From Cannabis sativa (Eukaryota; Streptophyta; Magnoliopsida; Rosales; Cannabaceae), in the NCBI RefSeq assembly GCF_029168945.1, contig NC_083609.1:20953501-21017500 (forward strand): a DNA stretch of 64,000 bases. Direction: 5' to 3'. The notes under the pieces were generated by a model. That model saw only the letters and a program-made list of their open reading frames with translations, did not search any database and was not told the origin of the DNA. How positions within the stretch are numbered: the stretch's first letter is position 1; every line of letters begins with the position of its first letter. Below are positions 48,801-59,502 of the stretch, in pieces. The position numbers and the translations under genes are program-made.

Positions 48801-49319
48801 CATGAATCTCTTAAATTCTTTCCGGAGGCATGACTTCCTGACTACTGTTTTATCTTTTTGATGTTTGTACAGTATTCACTACTGTTTTATCTACCTTATG
48901 TTTTCATTGTTCTAGTCAGCTATTTTTTTTTTTTTTTTCATTTTATACCTCATTTTACAGAGACCGGTAGACATAATCAATCGCAAAAGACCATTTGCAG
49001 TTTGGTTTCCATACACAGCAATCCAGCGCCTCTGGTTTTCACTGGAGGAACTCATCAGTTTGGGTCACATGGTAGATCAATGTGAGAAACTCAAAGAGCT
49101 TTTACATGGAGCTTTGCATAGACATCTGGGGCTGGTAAAGCTTTGTTTTCTATCTGCATCTCTTTTAGTGTATTAGTGTTTATCCCTTTATTTACCATCT
49201 GCAACTCTATATAGACTATATCAGAGTTTAAACATATGAATTTTTTGCATGAGGTGCGTAAAACGACTTTATTTATGCTCTTTCAGGTAAAGGTGGACTC
49301 AGTCGACTTGAAGATCTAA
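33815..49319 (+). CDS. NUP160: nuclear pore complex protein NUP160
   Basis: Scaffold nucleoporin of the NUP107-160 (Y) complex, needed for pore assembly and mRNA export; Arabidopsis NUP160/SAR1 affects auxin response and flowering. 27 exons join in frame into 1,509 codons (Arabidopsis about 1,500): 33815-34032, 34162-34294, 34427-34691, 34806-34866, 35234-35391, 36146-36231, 37375-37479, 37580-37683, 37778-37898, 39706-39888, 40044-40236, 40361-40938, 41839-42001, 42135-42406, 42512-42699, 44288-44364, 44469-44815, 45281-45349, 45430-45745, 45916-46038, 46148-46256, 46349-46420, 46559-46691, 46948-47055, 48295-48435, 48961-49134, 49287-49319. The N terminus ([21 protein letters not shown]) and [21 protein letters not shown] are diagnostic. 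The N-terminal half is the beta-propeller, the rest helical. Intron 5 is GC-AG; all others are GT-AG. Exon 15 starts at CAC (42512), not at the nearer AG, because only that keeps frame and family sequence. The gene appears functional. Confidence 0.95.
38000..38990. repeat. probable transposon remnant in NUP160 intron 9
   Basis: The composition differs from the flanking intron, with phrases typical of plant LTR elements: an AAGAGGGAGTGAATTGG-like start near 38030 and a TATATAAAATAC box near 38535. No ends or TSD could be fixed. It helps explain the 1.8-kb intron. Confidence 0.3.
39247..39701 (+). repeat. tandem duplication (227 bp) containing a tRNA-type SINE, NUP160 intron 9
   Basis: Two nearly identical units start at 39247 and 39474. 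Each contains a SINE-like body with a pol III A-box-like TGGTCTACTGG and a B-box-like GGTTTGAATCC (39310-39320 in unit 1), ending GGGCCAAAAAAAATAAAAAAAG. The rest of each unit is intron sequence up to TCTAATCAAAATTTTTCC. The second unit runs into the exon 10 acceptor (CCAG/GCT at 39706). The duplication therefore copied the SINE plus the branch/pyrimidine region but not the AG. Confidence 0.8.
41378..41667. mobile_element. Tourist-like MITE, old copy, NUP160 intron 12
   Basis: Begins TTA/GGTTACGTTTAATTTGG and ends CCCAACCAAATACACCG/TTA, with a GGAATG/CATTCC-rich interior. It is the same family as 4249-4524 but more diverged at the ends. Confidence 0.65.
43050..43760 (-). pseudogene. truncated processed retrocopy of ribosomal protein L6 (eL6), NUP160 intron 15
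   Basis: An intronless minus-strand copy of the C-terminal two thirds of eL6, a 60S ribosomal subunit protein. Readable pieces include [36 protein letters not shown] and [19 protein letters not shown]. The stop is near 43224, followed by a 3' UTR-like stretch and an A tail (T run at 43050-43059 on the plus strand). Damage: an in-frame stop (43666-43668), a frameshift near 43735, and a small deletion with frameshift near 43415 where family members have a Lys-rich insert. Lack of introns, the A tail and 5' truncation identify an L1-type retrocopy. It is antisense to NUP160 and non-functional. Confidence 0.85.
43868..44006 (+). repeat. 69-bp tandem duplication, NUP160 intron 15
   Basis: AACCATAAAAGAAAAC/TTAAAATG...GACC(T/C)AGC occurs twice in a row, starting at 43868 and 43937, with few differences. 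Non-coding. Confidence 0.8.
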
Positions 49320-49534
49320 GTTATTTTGCCAGAAGCAGGAAAGAATGGTAATTATTGGGAAGAAGTGTACAAGTTCTTACTTCATAGTTACATGACAATT
49401 TTGGCAGGAAAATGTATGTATTCGACAGTGTTATAGAAAATTTAAACATTGTAAATCTTTTGCTTTCACAGAGTAGGACCAGTGTCACTTGTGGTTGTTG
49501 AAAGCCCGATAATAGCAGAATAAAACACTTGCTT
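49320..49534 (+). other. NUP160 3' flank
   Basis: Immediately downstream of the NUP160 stop, likely 3' UTR. I do not see a clear AATAAA before the retroposon insertion at 49552. Confidence 0.4.
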
Positions 49535-49551
49535 GACCAATTGAAAGAAAA

Positions 49552-49886
49552 ATCCCCTTTCTCATACTTCAGAGCTGACATGTGATAACCCAAATTATAT
49601 TTATTAAATATTTACCATCATATCACTCTCTATTCTCCCCAATCCCAGAAATAGCACTAAGGGCAAAAGTGATAATTCAGTCATGGGTATAAAATAAGCT
49701 CAGAGCTCATCGCTTCTCGTCATCATTTGTTTAAGAATAAGGTTTTGCTCTCAAGTGGATTAGGGTCAGGTCGTTCTCTGAAGAATGGCCGCCTGTTCGC
49801 CTTGATTGCATGCAGAGCCGATGATTTTTCTGTCGTTATAGCACATGGCACATCAATGTCCTCTCTCTTTCAAAAAAAAAAAAAAA
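49552..49886 (+). mobile_element. short poly(A) retroposon with 17-bp TSD
   Basis: A 335-bp insertion between perfect 17-bp direct repeats GACCAATTGAAAGAAAA (49535-49551 and 49887-49903), ending in 15 A (49872-49886). TSD length and A tail are the marks of L1-mediated retroposition. The body has a TATAAAATAAG motif at about 49690 and an ATG-led 7-codon frame, but no tRNA-like promoter and no protein I recognise. It is either a SINE of unknown type or a 5'-truncated copy of a cellular transcript. Confidence 0.75.
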
Positions 49887-50435
49887 GACCAATTGAAAGA
49901 AAAGTGAACTTAATTTTGACTGTGACGAACGTAGATGTATCCAAATGACAAGGTATCCAAAAGACCAAAATGAGATCTTGCTTTACATTTACATGTTTCT
50001 GGTTCAGCGTTTTCATTTTTCTCAACCACTCGATTGTAAACAGAGTTTTGATTTCTTTCCTAGATATATTTTGGTTTTTTTTTAATTTATTTTATATCTA
50101 GGGGTCCGAACCGTCCACCAACATTTTTTTAACTATCGTTGTACCTTAAGATCTCTTGTTAAAAAGTGTTAAATTAATTTAAACTTTTGACTAAGTTAAC
50201 AAAAAAAATTAACATATTGAATATAAATTAAATCAATTAACTTGTTAGAATTAGATTAGTACTTTTTAACTGGAGATCTTGATTCTCCTTGCACTAGACT
50301 ACCTCTTGGTTTGAGTAATGATATTTGCAAACAAAATATAAACAAAACACCTCCTGACTTCACTTTAATATTTTGATAGACTCAAACTCAGAAATTTAAA
50401 GAAACATGCTAAATGCTGGTTGGGTGCATATATCA

Positions 50436-51215
50436 TTACTTAGTTAATTAAGATTTTTGTCTCTTGAAATTTTAACTTGTACTAAATCATTTTCGGGTAA
50501 ATACCATTTTGGACCCTCTGTTTTACAAAAGTTACTAATTGGACCCTGTGTTTTGTTAAATGACAAAATGGACCCTGTATTTTCTAAAATAGTACAAATA
50601 GGACCCTGAATTGATTTTTTGTCAAAATAAAGTTTAATTATAATCCGATCTAAAAGTGCTATGACAAAAATGTTTACATTTTTTGTATCTGTTCGTATTA
50701 AGCATTGTTTTCAAGTTGGTTGTATTAAAAAAAAGTTGTCAAAAATTAAGCTCAGGGTTCTATTTTTACTATTTTAGAAAATACATGGTCCATTTTGTCA
50801 TTTAACAAAACACAGGGTCCAATCTGTAACTTTTGCAAAACACAGGGTCCAAAATGGTATTTACCCATCATTTTCTCTTAACTTTTAAGGTCATTAAAAA
50901 TTCTTTCTGAATTATTGAGATTGTTGGATTAATTTTTTTTTTTTCAATTTTAGTTAGGAAAGTCTAACATGGTTGAAAGTTTAGGGGACTTGATTTGGTA
51001 CATATTAAAATTCAAAAAACATAATTTGGTAGATATCAAAGTCTAGGGAGCATAATTTAGTACATTGACAATCACAAAATTAGTAAAATTGAATAAAATT
51101 GGACAAATGTCCATAAATTCAATAATCTCAATACTTCAGAGGAAATTTTTAGCGAAAGAAAAAATTCAGAGACATAATTTGGTAAATGTCGAAGCAAAAA
51201 TCCTATGATATTTTT
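50436..51215. mobile_element. old M1-family MITE split by a younger MITE
   Basis: Left part 50436-50494 (TTAATTAAGATTTTTGTCTC...) and right part 50876-51215 (...GAAGCAAAAATCCTATGA) carry the text of the MITEs at 8261 and 33108: TTATTGAGATTGTTGGATT, AAATTTAGTACAT-like and similar. The outer ends are eroded and no TSD is certain. Confidence 0.6.
50495..50866. mobile_element. Mutator-like MITE nested in the old MITE
   Basis: 372 bp bounded by the perfect 9-bp TSD ATCATTTTC (50486-50494 and 50867-50875). It has long terminal inverted repeats (GGGTAAATACCATTTTGGAC on the left, its complement on the right). A 9-bp TSD and long inverted ends identify a MULE-type MITE. No coding capacity. Confidence 0.9.
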
Positions 51216-52038
51216 AAAAATCTATTTTGAAATGTCTTTCTTTAGTGCATACAATTGAATGTGTCATGAAATTTGAACAATTAATAATCTTTAAAGAAAA
51301 GAATATAAATAAATGGTGACATCTAACATTTTCCTATTGAAATATATCACACAAATATTTACTATTGTGGAATTTTCATAAATATAAAAAATAAAATTAA
51401 AATTTACATTTATATTGAATAAAAAAATAATGAAAATAAATACGAGAATAAACAGCAACAAAAAAAAAAATATAAACCTACAAGAAAACTAAAACTATAC
51501 AAACCAAAACTTTTCAAAAAAAAAAAAAAAAAAAACTATATAAACCAAACTTAGTGTAAAAGTTAGTTAAATTTTCTCAAAACCCCAACTCTCTCTGTGA
51601 TACTCTTCAGAAAATCTCAAAAAATAAAATGTAATTCTTCTTCTATCATTCGACGATCGCTTACTATTGCAATTCCTCATTATTCAACCGGCAAGTGATA
51701 TACCTTAGGTCTGGTGCTTTATCGTTCGCAAAACAAAGCATCTCCTTGGACTGTATCATCTTCTCCACCTCCTTTGACCTACAAATACATAAAACATAAA
51801 CAAAATCTGCAACAATTAACAAAAAACAACAACATTCAAACAAAAAAAGGAACAAAATTACAATTGCACCAAAAACGGAGTAATCAACTCGCGATCGACT
51901 TTTATGAAAAAACTCCAAACTTTTCAACACAAGTAAATTCAAACTACACAATCAATTATATATTCATGATGAAATATTAACCTACAAAAACTTAAAATAT
52001 ATACATATTATCTGAAAATTAAATTAGCATTAAAATTG
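51216..52038. other. AT-rich intergenic DNA
   Basis: Nothing recognised. There are A-rich runs at 51465-51535, and overlapping opposed short frames at 51664-51980 without codon bias or homology. Confidence 0.5.
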
Positions 52039-52776
52039 TCAATTTTAATATATCTAGTACCTATTTAACGGCATATTATTTAAAAATAAAAGAATATTAA
52101 CCCAATAAACCCAATAATTAACCCAAAAAATTAAACAATCTTTTAAATATTAATAATCTCTTTTTAAATTAAAAAAATCATCTTAGCCACATATCTCTCT
52201 AACAAACCTATCTTCGAAGAATATTAATAATTTTTTTTAATTTTATAATAATAAATAATCGCAATTTTTCTCCCTCTTGATTTTCTCTCTCAAATCCAAA
52301 TCTTATATTGTGATTGCCCTATATTCTACGAAGAAAATTGCTTCTGATCGACGAGCACCACAGAGGGGAAAAACCAGCATTGCAAAACAGAAGACAATTT
52401 GGTAGAGAGAAAAGCTAAAACTCTAATCCCTTTTCTTGACTGCCAACGATTGGAGATGACTCCTTTCAGGTAATAAATGATTGGTTGTTTGTTAATGATT
52501 GTCAATATTGATTTTTTCCCAAGAGTTGAGTGGTGCCGCATGAATGATGTTGTCAATATATTTGAAGATTATTGGAGTTAATTCTTAATTTGGTTTTATT
52601 ATCATTTAATTTGAAAACTTGAATATTTGATCTATTATTTTTGTATATGTTAATTTTCCTGTAATGGGTCTTTGGCTCACTTAGGTTGTAGCAAGAAAAG
52701 TTAAAAACCAATATACATGGAAGGATTGCTTTGAAGCAGTTGAAGGTAAAGTTTAGTTTTTGTTACTCTTCTGCTA

Positions 52777-52813
<37 letters not shown>

Positions 52814-54074
52814 CGATAGTCTTAACATATGTATGTGATTTCATTACATTGCATTCAATTAGAGACTAATTTTCCTTTCTAATTTTTATTTTTTTTTGTA
52901 TATAATTGCATTCACAAGATCTTTTTTGTCTAATTTGTTTTCTCACCACTTATGACTTATTATTGACTAATGATTTCTCTTATCACACTCACTTCTAAAA
53001 GTGACCAATAAAATCAAATTACTCTTTAGTGAAGAAACAAATTGTTTATGTAATTTTTTGTGTTTGTGTTCATTAGGTATATTGTATTTATTATGCTTTA
53101 TTCTGTGGGGTTCTTTACTTGTAAAAGTAAGTCTATAACTTAATTAATTTTGAGTTGTAAATATATATATTATGTTGTTGAAACTTTCTCCAATTTTGTA
53201 TTTTCTTACTTCTAATCAAATGCATATATTAAACACAATACTTAAAAGTTCATATATTCAAATTTTATTTTCTGTTTCACTTTAAATTTGAATAAAAAAA
53301 TATTAAAGTTCATATATTCATAAATATATATATTATGTTGTTGAAAAATTCGATCAGGTTAGCACTAAAAAATTTGAATTTTGTCATGAAAATTCTGGAA
53401 TAATAGTTGGGCATTGCAAATCATTGGTGGCGACTTGCACTATTTGAGTTCTTCCTAAGGTATTTCTTCCTTATTGTGATCTTCATGGAAGAGTTATTAG
53501 TTTTCTATGTAATAGTGATTGTTCCTTATATTTCATCAGGAGGGGATTCTTCTTAGTCTATGTTTATGTAATGGCTTCCATGAAATTTTCTTATAAATAA
53601 AAAATAGTAAAGTTCTCCATTTTTCAAAATGGTTCTCTGTTTTTTTTTCTTTCTTATTGGTTGGTGTTAATTCGCTCCGATGATTCAAGTATCATGGTTT
53701 AGCAGAAATACCACTTCTATCTTTGTGTGATTGCAGATATATCACTTCTGTCATTGACCCACTTTTTAACTTTATAAATGCAGTTGATAACTTTACATTT
53801 TATATTTATAGATATAAACTTACATTACAATGCTATCTTAAAAAAAGAACTAAATAGAATAATCTACTACTCCAATAATAAATTTATTTACAATTTTATA
53901 ATTACACTAATATTATTTTTAATACATTATTAAATAATATTTCAAATATAAATATTTAATTTTTTCAAACAAAAAATTTGTAATCTTTAAAAATAAAATA
54001 TATTCAAAATCTTAAAAAAACCAAAATCTTAAATGAAACTAACAATACGTGGCTCGGCACGTACATTCACCTAG
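52039..54074 (+). mobile_element. non-autonomous Helitron H4
   Basis: The 3' end is clear: hairpin ACGTGgctcggCACGT (54047-54062), eight bases, then CTAG/T (54074). The 5' end is less sure (TC at 52039 or 52053). 52053-52250 matches the first about 250 bases of H5 in reverse complement (TTTAACGGC, ATCTTTTAAATATTAATAATC, CCACATATCTCTCTAACAAAC). The interior has a (TA)n tract at 52779-52809 and no Rep/helicase. Confidence 0.7.
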
Positions 54075-54085
54075 TATATATATAT

Positions 54086-54909
54086 ACTAAGTGATTGTTA
54101 CGTGTCAAGCCACGTAGTGTTAGTTTTATTTAATATTTTAGTTTTTTATTTTAATTAATAATTAAAATAGTATAATTATTTGAACGATTTGTTTTATAAA
54201 AATAAAATATGTGTCAGTATATTTAGTAAGTAAAATATAGTTGTGTTATAATAATGTATGTTATTAATTAAAAAATGTACATTAATCTTCTAATTGAAAA
54301 AAGTTCTATTATCTCATTTCATATCTAATAATAGCTACACAACTATATATTTATAGACTTTCACATTCTTTGCAAATTACTAATAAGCACCAATAATAAT
54401 TTCATATTCTAATATTTTTCAACCTTCTCCTCTTGGTGGTAAAATTAAAAATAAAACTAAAAATAAGCACAAACATATAAGGTAAATACTAATTACAGCC
54501 CATTTCATCTTTTCTTTTTATTATTTTTTTAAGCCCAAGCCCAAAAATCTCTAAGCCAACACAATCAATCTTCTTTTATATTATCTTTTCTAGATATTTT
54601 ATCTATATTTTTCTTTTTTAAAAAATAAATTAAAAAATTATTAATATTCTCCCAAGATAGGTTTGTTAGAGAGATATGTGGCTAAGATGATTTTTTTAAT
54701 TTAAAAAGAGATTATTAATATTTAAAAGATTGTTTATTTAAAAGATTGTTTAATTTTTTGGGTTTAATTATTGGGTTTATTTTTTAACGGGAGATCAAAC
54801 CTAATCGTTAAATTTAACAGAATATTCTTTTATTTTTAAGTATATTCTGTTAAACCAAGAATGTTAAACCAAGAAATGCCGTTAGATAGGCACTTTTAAT
54901 ATATAAAGA
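54086..54909 (-). mobile_element. non-autonomous Helitron H5, tail to tail with H4
   Basis: 824 bp on the minus strand: 5' end A/TCTTTATATATTAAAAG at 54909, hairpin ACGTGgcttgaCACGT (54115-54100) and terminus CTTAG/T at 54086, one base longer than the usual CTAG. Its 5' third is the same as H4. Only an 11-bp TA stretch separates the two 3' ends. Confidence 0.7.
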
Positions 54910-54947
54910 TATATATATATATAAATATATATACATATATACGTGTA

Positions 54948-57900
54948 CTAGTAAGAGGATACGTGCGAGGCACGTCTACTAAATTTTATGCTAGTTTTTT
55001 CTCTATGTTATTTGAAAGTGATACAATTAAAAATTAAAGAAAAAATATTATTAGTTATTAGGTGAGATTATTTTTGGGTTTTATGCCCTAAATAAAACTC
55101 TTTAATCAATATAAGAAATTTGAAGTGATTAATGTTTGCATGAATTTTACGTGCTAATAGTTTAATATGTTTATTACATTTACACACAGAATCAATTAAA
55201 TCCAGATCATATGTTTATTCACAATTACAGTATCGTCAACACAGTGGAATGTGATTGTGATCATATGAATCAAAAGACTTGGTCCCTGTTTCATCAGTGT
55301 TTTGGATTTACACTAATGTGATAATCAGCGATGATGTGTACTTACACTTGGGGTAAGTGTTATGTTCTTTCCAGGACATTAGTAAATTATACTAGTTTCG
55401 AATGTATGGAGTATACATTGGACTGGACCGATATTGCAACTAAGTTAAGATATTACAAACTTACCGTCATATATATATATATATCTTTCCAAGTCAATAT
55501 CAGTAGTTGATCTTAAGATTAAAAGAATCTAAATCCTGATATGCTTAGGCTCAACTCAGGAGTGCTATTCATGTTCTTTGATTTATTAGTTAAGCCTACT
55601 TTTAGGTCAGGGTGATACGTATATTTTGGGAACATGATAGTATAATTGAGTGGGAGTGCTGAACATAAATATGGAATCTATAGCTTATACTGGTGTATAG
55701 AAGTTAAGTGATGATTCCCTTCGAGCTTAGCAAATAGAAGTATATGAATGAGCTCTTGTTTAATTGACTAATTATTAGATCACTAAACACCATTTACAGG
55801 TAGCTAAGTGTTTTAAGGGGCAAAATACATTGAGGGGTGAGAACGGTAAAGAAATCCCATCTCGATGTAGATCATCTATATAGAGGATCTTTAAATCACA
55901 ATAAGATTATAACAATGGTTAAATGAGATAGCATATTGATATCGTGGAACATATAATATGCTCTATATAAGTCTGAGAGTGCAATTCTAAGTTCTAAGAG
56001 TGGATTCAACGAAGAATTAATAAGTAGGAATTTACTTGGTAAATTTGGTTCACTTATTGGAAGCTCAGCATATAGATCCATGGTCCCCATTCTAGTTGAG
56101 AACATTCTGCTTGTAAGACTCATTAATTGATTCGTGATTGATCAATTATAATTCTAAAGTTAGACTATGTCTAATTTTATGAATTTTCAGTAAGCAGGGG
56201 TGAAATTGTAAAGAAAAGAGATTCTAGGTTTTTTTATTTATTAATGGACTTTATATGTCTAATAAATAATTAAATTAAATGACAATATTATTTAATAATC
56301 TATTTTAGTTATTAAATAATTAGTTTTGGCATTTAAAAGGTTAGAATTGGAAAATTGGCGTTTTTGAGAAAATAGAAATAAAATTTGATAAAACTGCAAA
56401 ATCAAGTGGGGCCCATTATCACACCATGGCCGACCACTATTTGTAGATTTTCAAATTAATATTTTCATTATTTTAATGCTAAATAATTCCTAACCTAAAC
56501 CTAGTAGTTGCCTATAAATAGAAAGTGATGGCTCAGTCAAATCACATGCTTTTCATAACATCTTCTGACAGAAATTTCTCTCTTCAGAAAAATTGAGCCT
56601 TCCCTATTTTCTTCTATAGGCCGAAACCCTCTTCTCTCTTTTCTCTTCATAAATTTCGAACCCTAGTGAAAGAGTGAGTGCCCACACACAGCAAACAGTA
56701 ACTCAATCATAGATTGGAAGACTGTGAAGGATCAAACTCAAAGAAGAAGGACATTCGGGCTCAGATCTTGATTATACTCTGCGACAGAAAGGATACAAGG
56801 GTTAGAGATCTGAGTGGAAGGAGACATTAATTCCGCTGCATCAATGTAAGGTTTTCTTAACTTTATATGTGTTTAATTTATCGTTTTAGAAAGTTCATAT
56901 TTAGGGTGTTAAACAACATACTTGTGAGTAGATCTAAGATCCTGGTAAAATAATTTCTAACAATTATTATTATGTGTATAGGAAGAAATCACAAATTAAT
57001 TAATCTTATAATCTTAACTTTAATCAAATAGGGTTCTAGATATATGAACAATAAATAATCACGTAAAAATAAAAAATAATTAATATACACAGTTATATAT
57101 ATGAATCCCATTAATCAAAAATAATTATTCAATATATGAACAATAATTTGTCACGCTATATGTTTCCCAATAAAGAAATCGACCTCCTCATTGTCAAAAA
57201 TAAATAATACATGTAATACAGATCTTTGTAATAGAGTACCTAAAAGAAACAAAACTTTAGTTACCCTAATTGGAAAATATTTAAGTGAACTAAATAATGA
57301 CTAAGAAGATCTAAATTACAAAATGAAAATAACATGTCTATATGAGTATGATTTTTTTGCTATATGAGCATGATTGATCTAAGTGAAAATAGATAAACCT
57401 ATAAACATATAAATATACTTAATATTAATTTTGACAAAGAAACAATTCAATTATAAACAATTTTAAATATCAGTTTGACAATTTCAACACACTAATTACT
57501 CATTAAATAACCATAATGTATACATCATGATAATTTTATTTTATTTGATATCAAATGATAGAGATTATTGAGGTTTTCAGCCATAGAAAACACACTATGA
57601 TCAAAAAGTAATGCTCATTAATTGTATATTTTAAAGAAACCCAAATTTCTATGAATGTCCCTAATAAGATATAAACAATAAAGTTGTAAATTAAAAAAAA
57701 AAAGTAGCGAAATTTCAGTTAATATAAGAAATAGAGCAAATTGAAGATTTATATAATACTGGAATTTGAACTCTTAGAGGCCATTAGCGAAGGGGCGAAA
57801 CTCGTTAGATCCCCTAGTAGAACACTACCTTAATGGTCTGAGCACAAAAATTGTAGAAATCAAAATATGAATAAATTAGCATCATCAACAAAAGAAAAAT

Positions 57901-58315
57901 TAGAGGAAAAAGACTTAATAATTACGTGACAAATAATTATTAATTGAATTAAAAAGTTAAGATTATAATATTAATTGAAATTATTGTTCATATATTAAGA
58001 TTATAATAATTTGAATTAATCTTATAATCTTAACTTTAATCAAATAGGGTTTATAAAAGAGGCATAAATAATCAAATAGGGTTAGAAATACGGTAATTTA
58101 AGAAAATCTAGAACCCTATTTTTTTTTTTTGATTTAATGGGATTTATTTTATTTTTATTTTATTATATATAAATAAAAAGTGACCCATGAGTTTCTCATA
58201 AACCATTTTATTTTTAATAATAAACAATTTTATTTTTAATGTAAATAAAAACTCACCCATGAATTTCTCAAAAATCAAGAATTCTGTTATATAGGCACAC
58301 TTTATATAGAATAGA
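54948..58315 (-). mobile_element. Helitron H3, interrupted by solo LTR C
   Basis: Minus strand: 5' end A/TCTATTCTATATAAAGTGTG at 58315, hairpin ACGTGcctcgCACGT (54975-54961) and CTAG/T at 54948. Without the 1,891-bp solo LTR and its 5-bp TSD it would be about 1,472 bp, like H2 (1,469 bp). 56968-58315 is AT-rich with no gene. It includes the TATATGAACAATAA-type repeats at about 57040 and 57125. Confidence 0.8.
55072..56962 (+). mobile_element. solo LTR C (family S)
   Basis: 1,891 bp, flanked by the perfect 5-bp TSD ATTAT (55067-55071 and 56963-56967). It is the reverse complement of copies A and B. It is in sense orientation here: a TATAAATAG box at 56513 is followed by a leader-like stretch. 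The tips are worn (TTTTGGG for TGTTGGG, TCTAACA for TTCCAACA). No internal domain. Confidence 0.9.
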
Positions 58316-59502
58316 TATATTTCATTATTCAGAATACATACAAAATAAACATGTTAATTTAACAATTGCTACAAATAAAACTAACCACATTCATTTAAAT
58401 AGTGTCAAATTAAATATGGATTCCTATATATAATAATACTTAACCGGTTAAAAAATATACACAATTACTAAACACCTAGCATATATAGTAAAGAATTAAT
58501 AAAAAAAATATTCCTAATTAAGAAAGTAAAAACTACTAATCACAAACCTGTTCTAACTATAATAACCATAACAAAAAAAAGTTCTAGTAATCAAGTTACA
58601 ATAACCTTACCTTTCATGTAAAATGTAAGAAAAAAACTATCATATGTGTGATTAAGTATGAGGGACAATTAACAATTATGAGGACTACACAATAACTGAA
58701 ATATTAATTCCAACCAATTCTTCACCTAAACAATCAGATTGACTTGATAAAATCGAGATAAAATACAACGAAAACAACATTAAAATATACTACCAGATAT
58801 CGCCAGGATTAAAACTAATAAAGTTGCTAAGTGACAATTCTCTCATATTCTACATTGAGCTCAGAAAAAGACTCAAACAACAGTAACTAAGTCTCTCCTT
58901 TCCATCACAACAATAAAAGAAATAACTATTCAAACCATAGAAAATCCTTTCTACAACCAAGAGAAATACAAAACAAAAATATTGAAGAACTGGTTCTACA
59001 ACTATACAACCAAGCATTCAACAAACAATTAGAATATGAAGGAGAAAATTCTAATGACTACAATTAGGTACAAAGCTCTCCAAACATGTTCTAAATAGCT
59101 GAAGATGTTGCTGGTTTTATTATAAAGAAAAAAAATGAAGTAAAAAAAAGGGATGAAGAAATGGAAATTATCACATATCAGATCATACAGTATTCAACAT
59201 TGAATGACAAATATATAATGATAAGAACGTTCTGAAAACTGCAATAAGTTTTTATGCTATGGTCCACAACTTCCAAATCAAAACTAAAAGATCAAAACTA
59301 AGAAAATATATAGTTACTTGTGTAGATGATAATTGTAACTGATTCTTGTGTACTATTCAAAACTGAAACAAATACAAATTTTCAAGGTCATAAAATATGT
59401 CAATGAGCACAATACTCATTGAATGTAATAATGGAAGATCATAGGCAAGAAAGTTTCAATATTACTTCAAAAATAGTAATAAAAAAGTACAACTTAATAT
59501 AG
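58316..59502. other. AT-rich flank of the MULE remnant
   Basis: No frame of note. Probably eroded parts of the Mutator-like element whose transposase follows. No terminal repeat could be identified. Confidence 0.35.
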
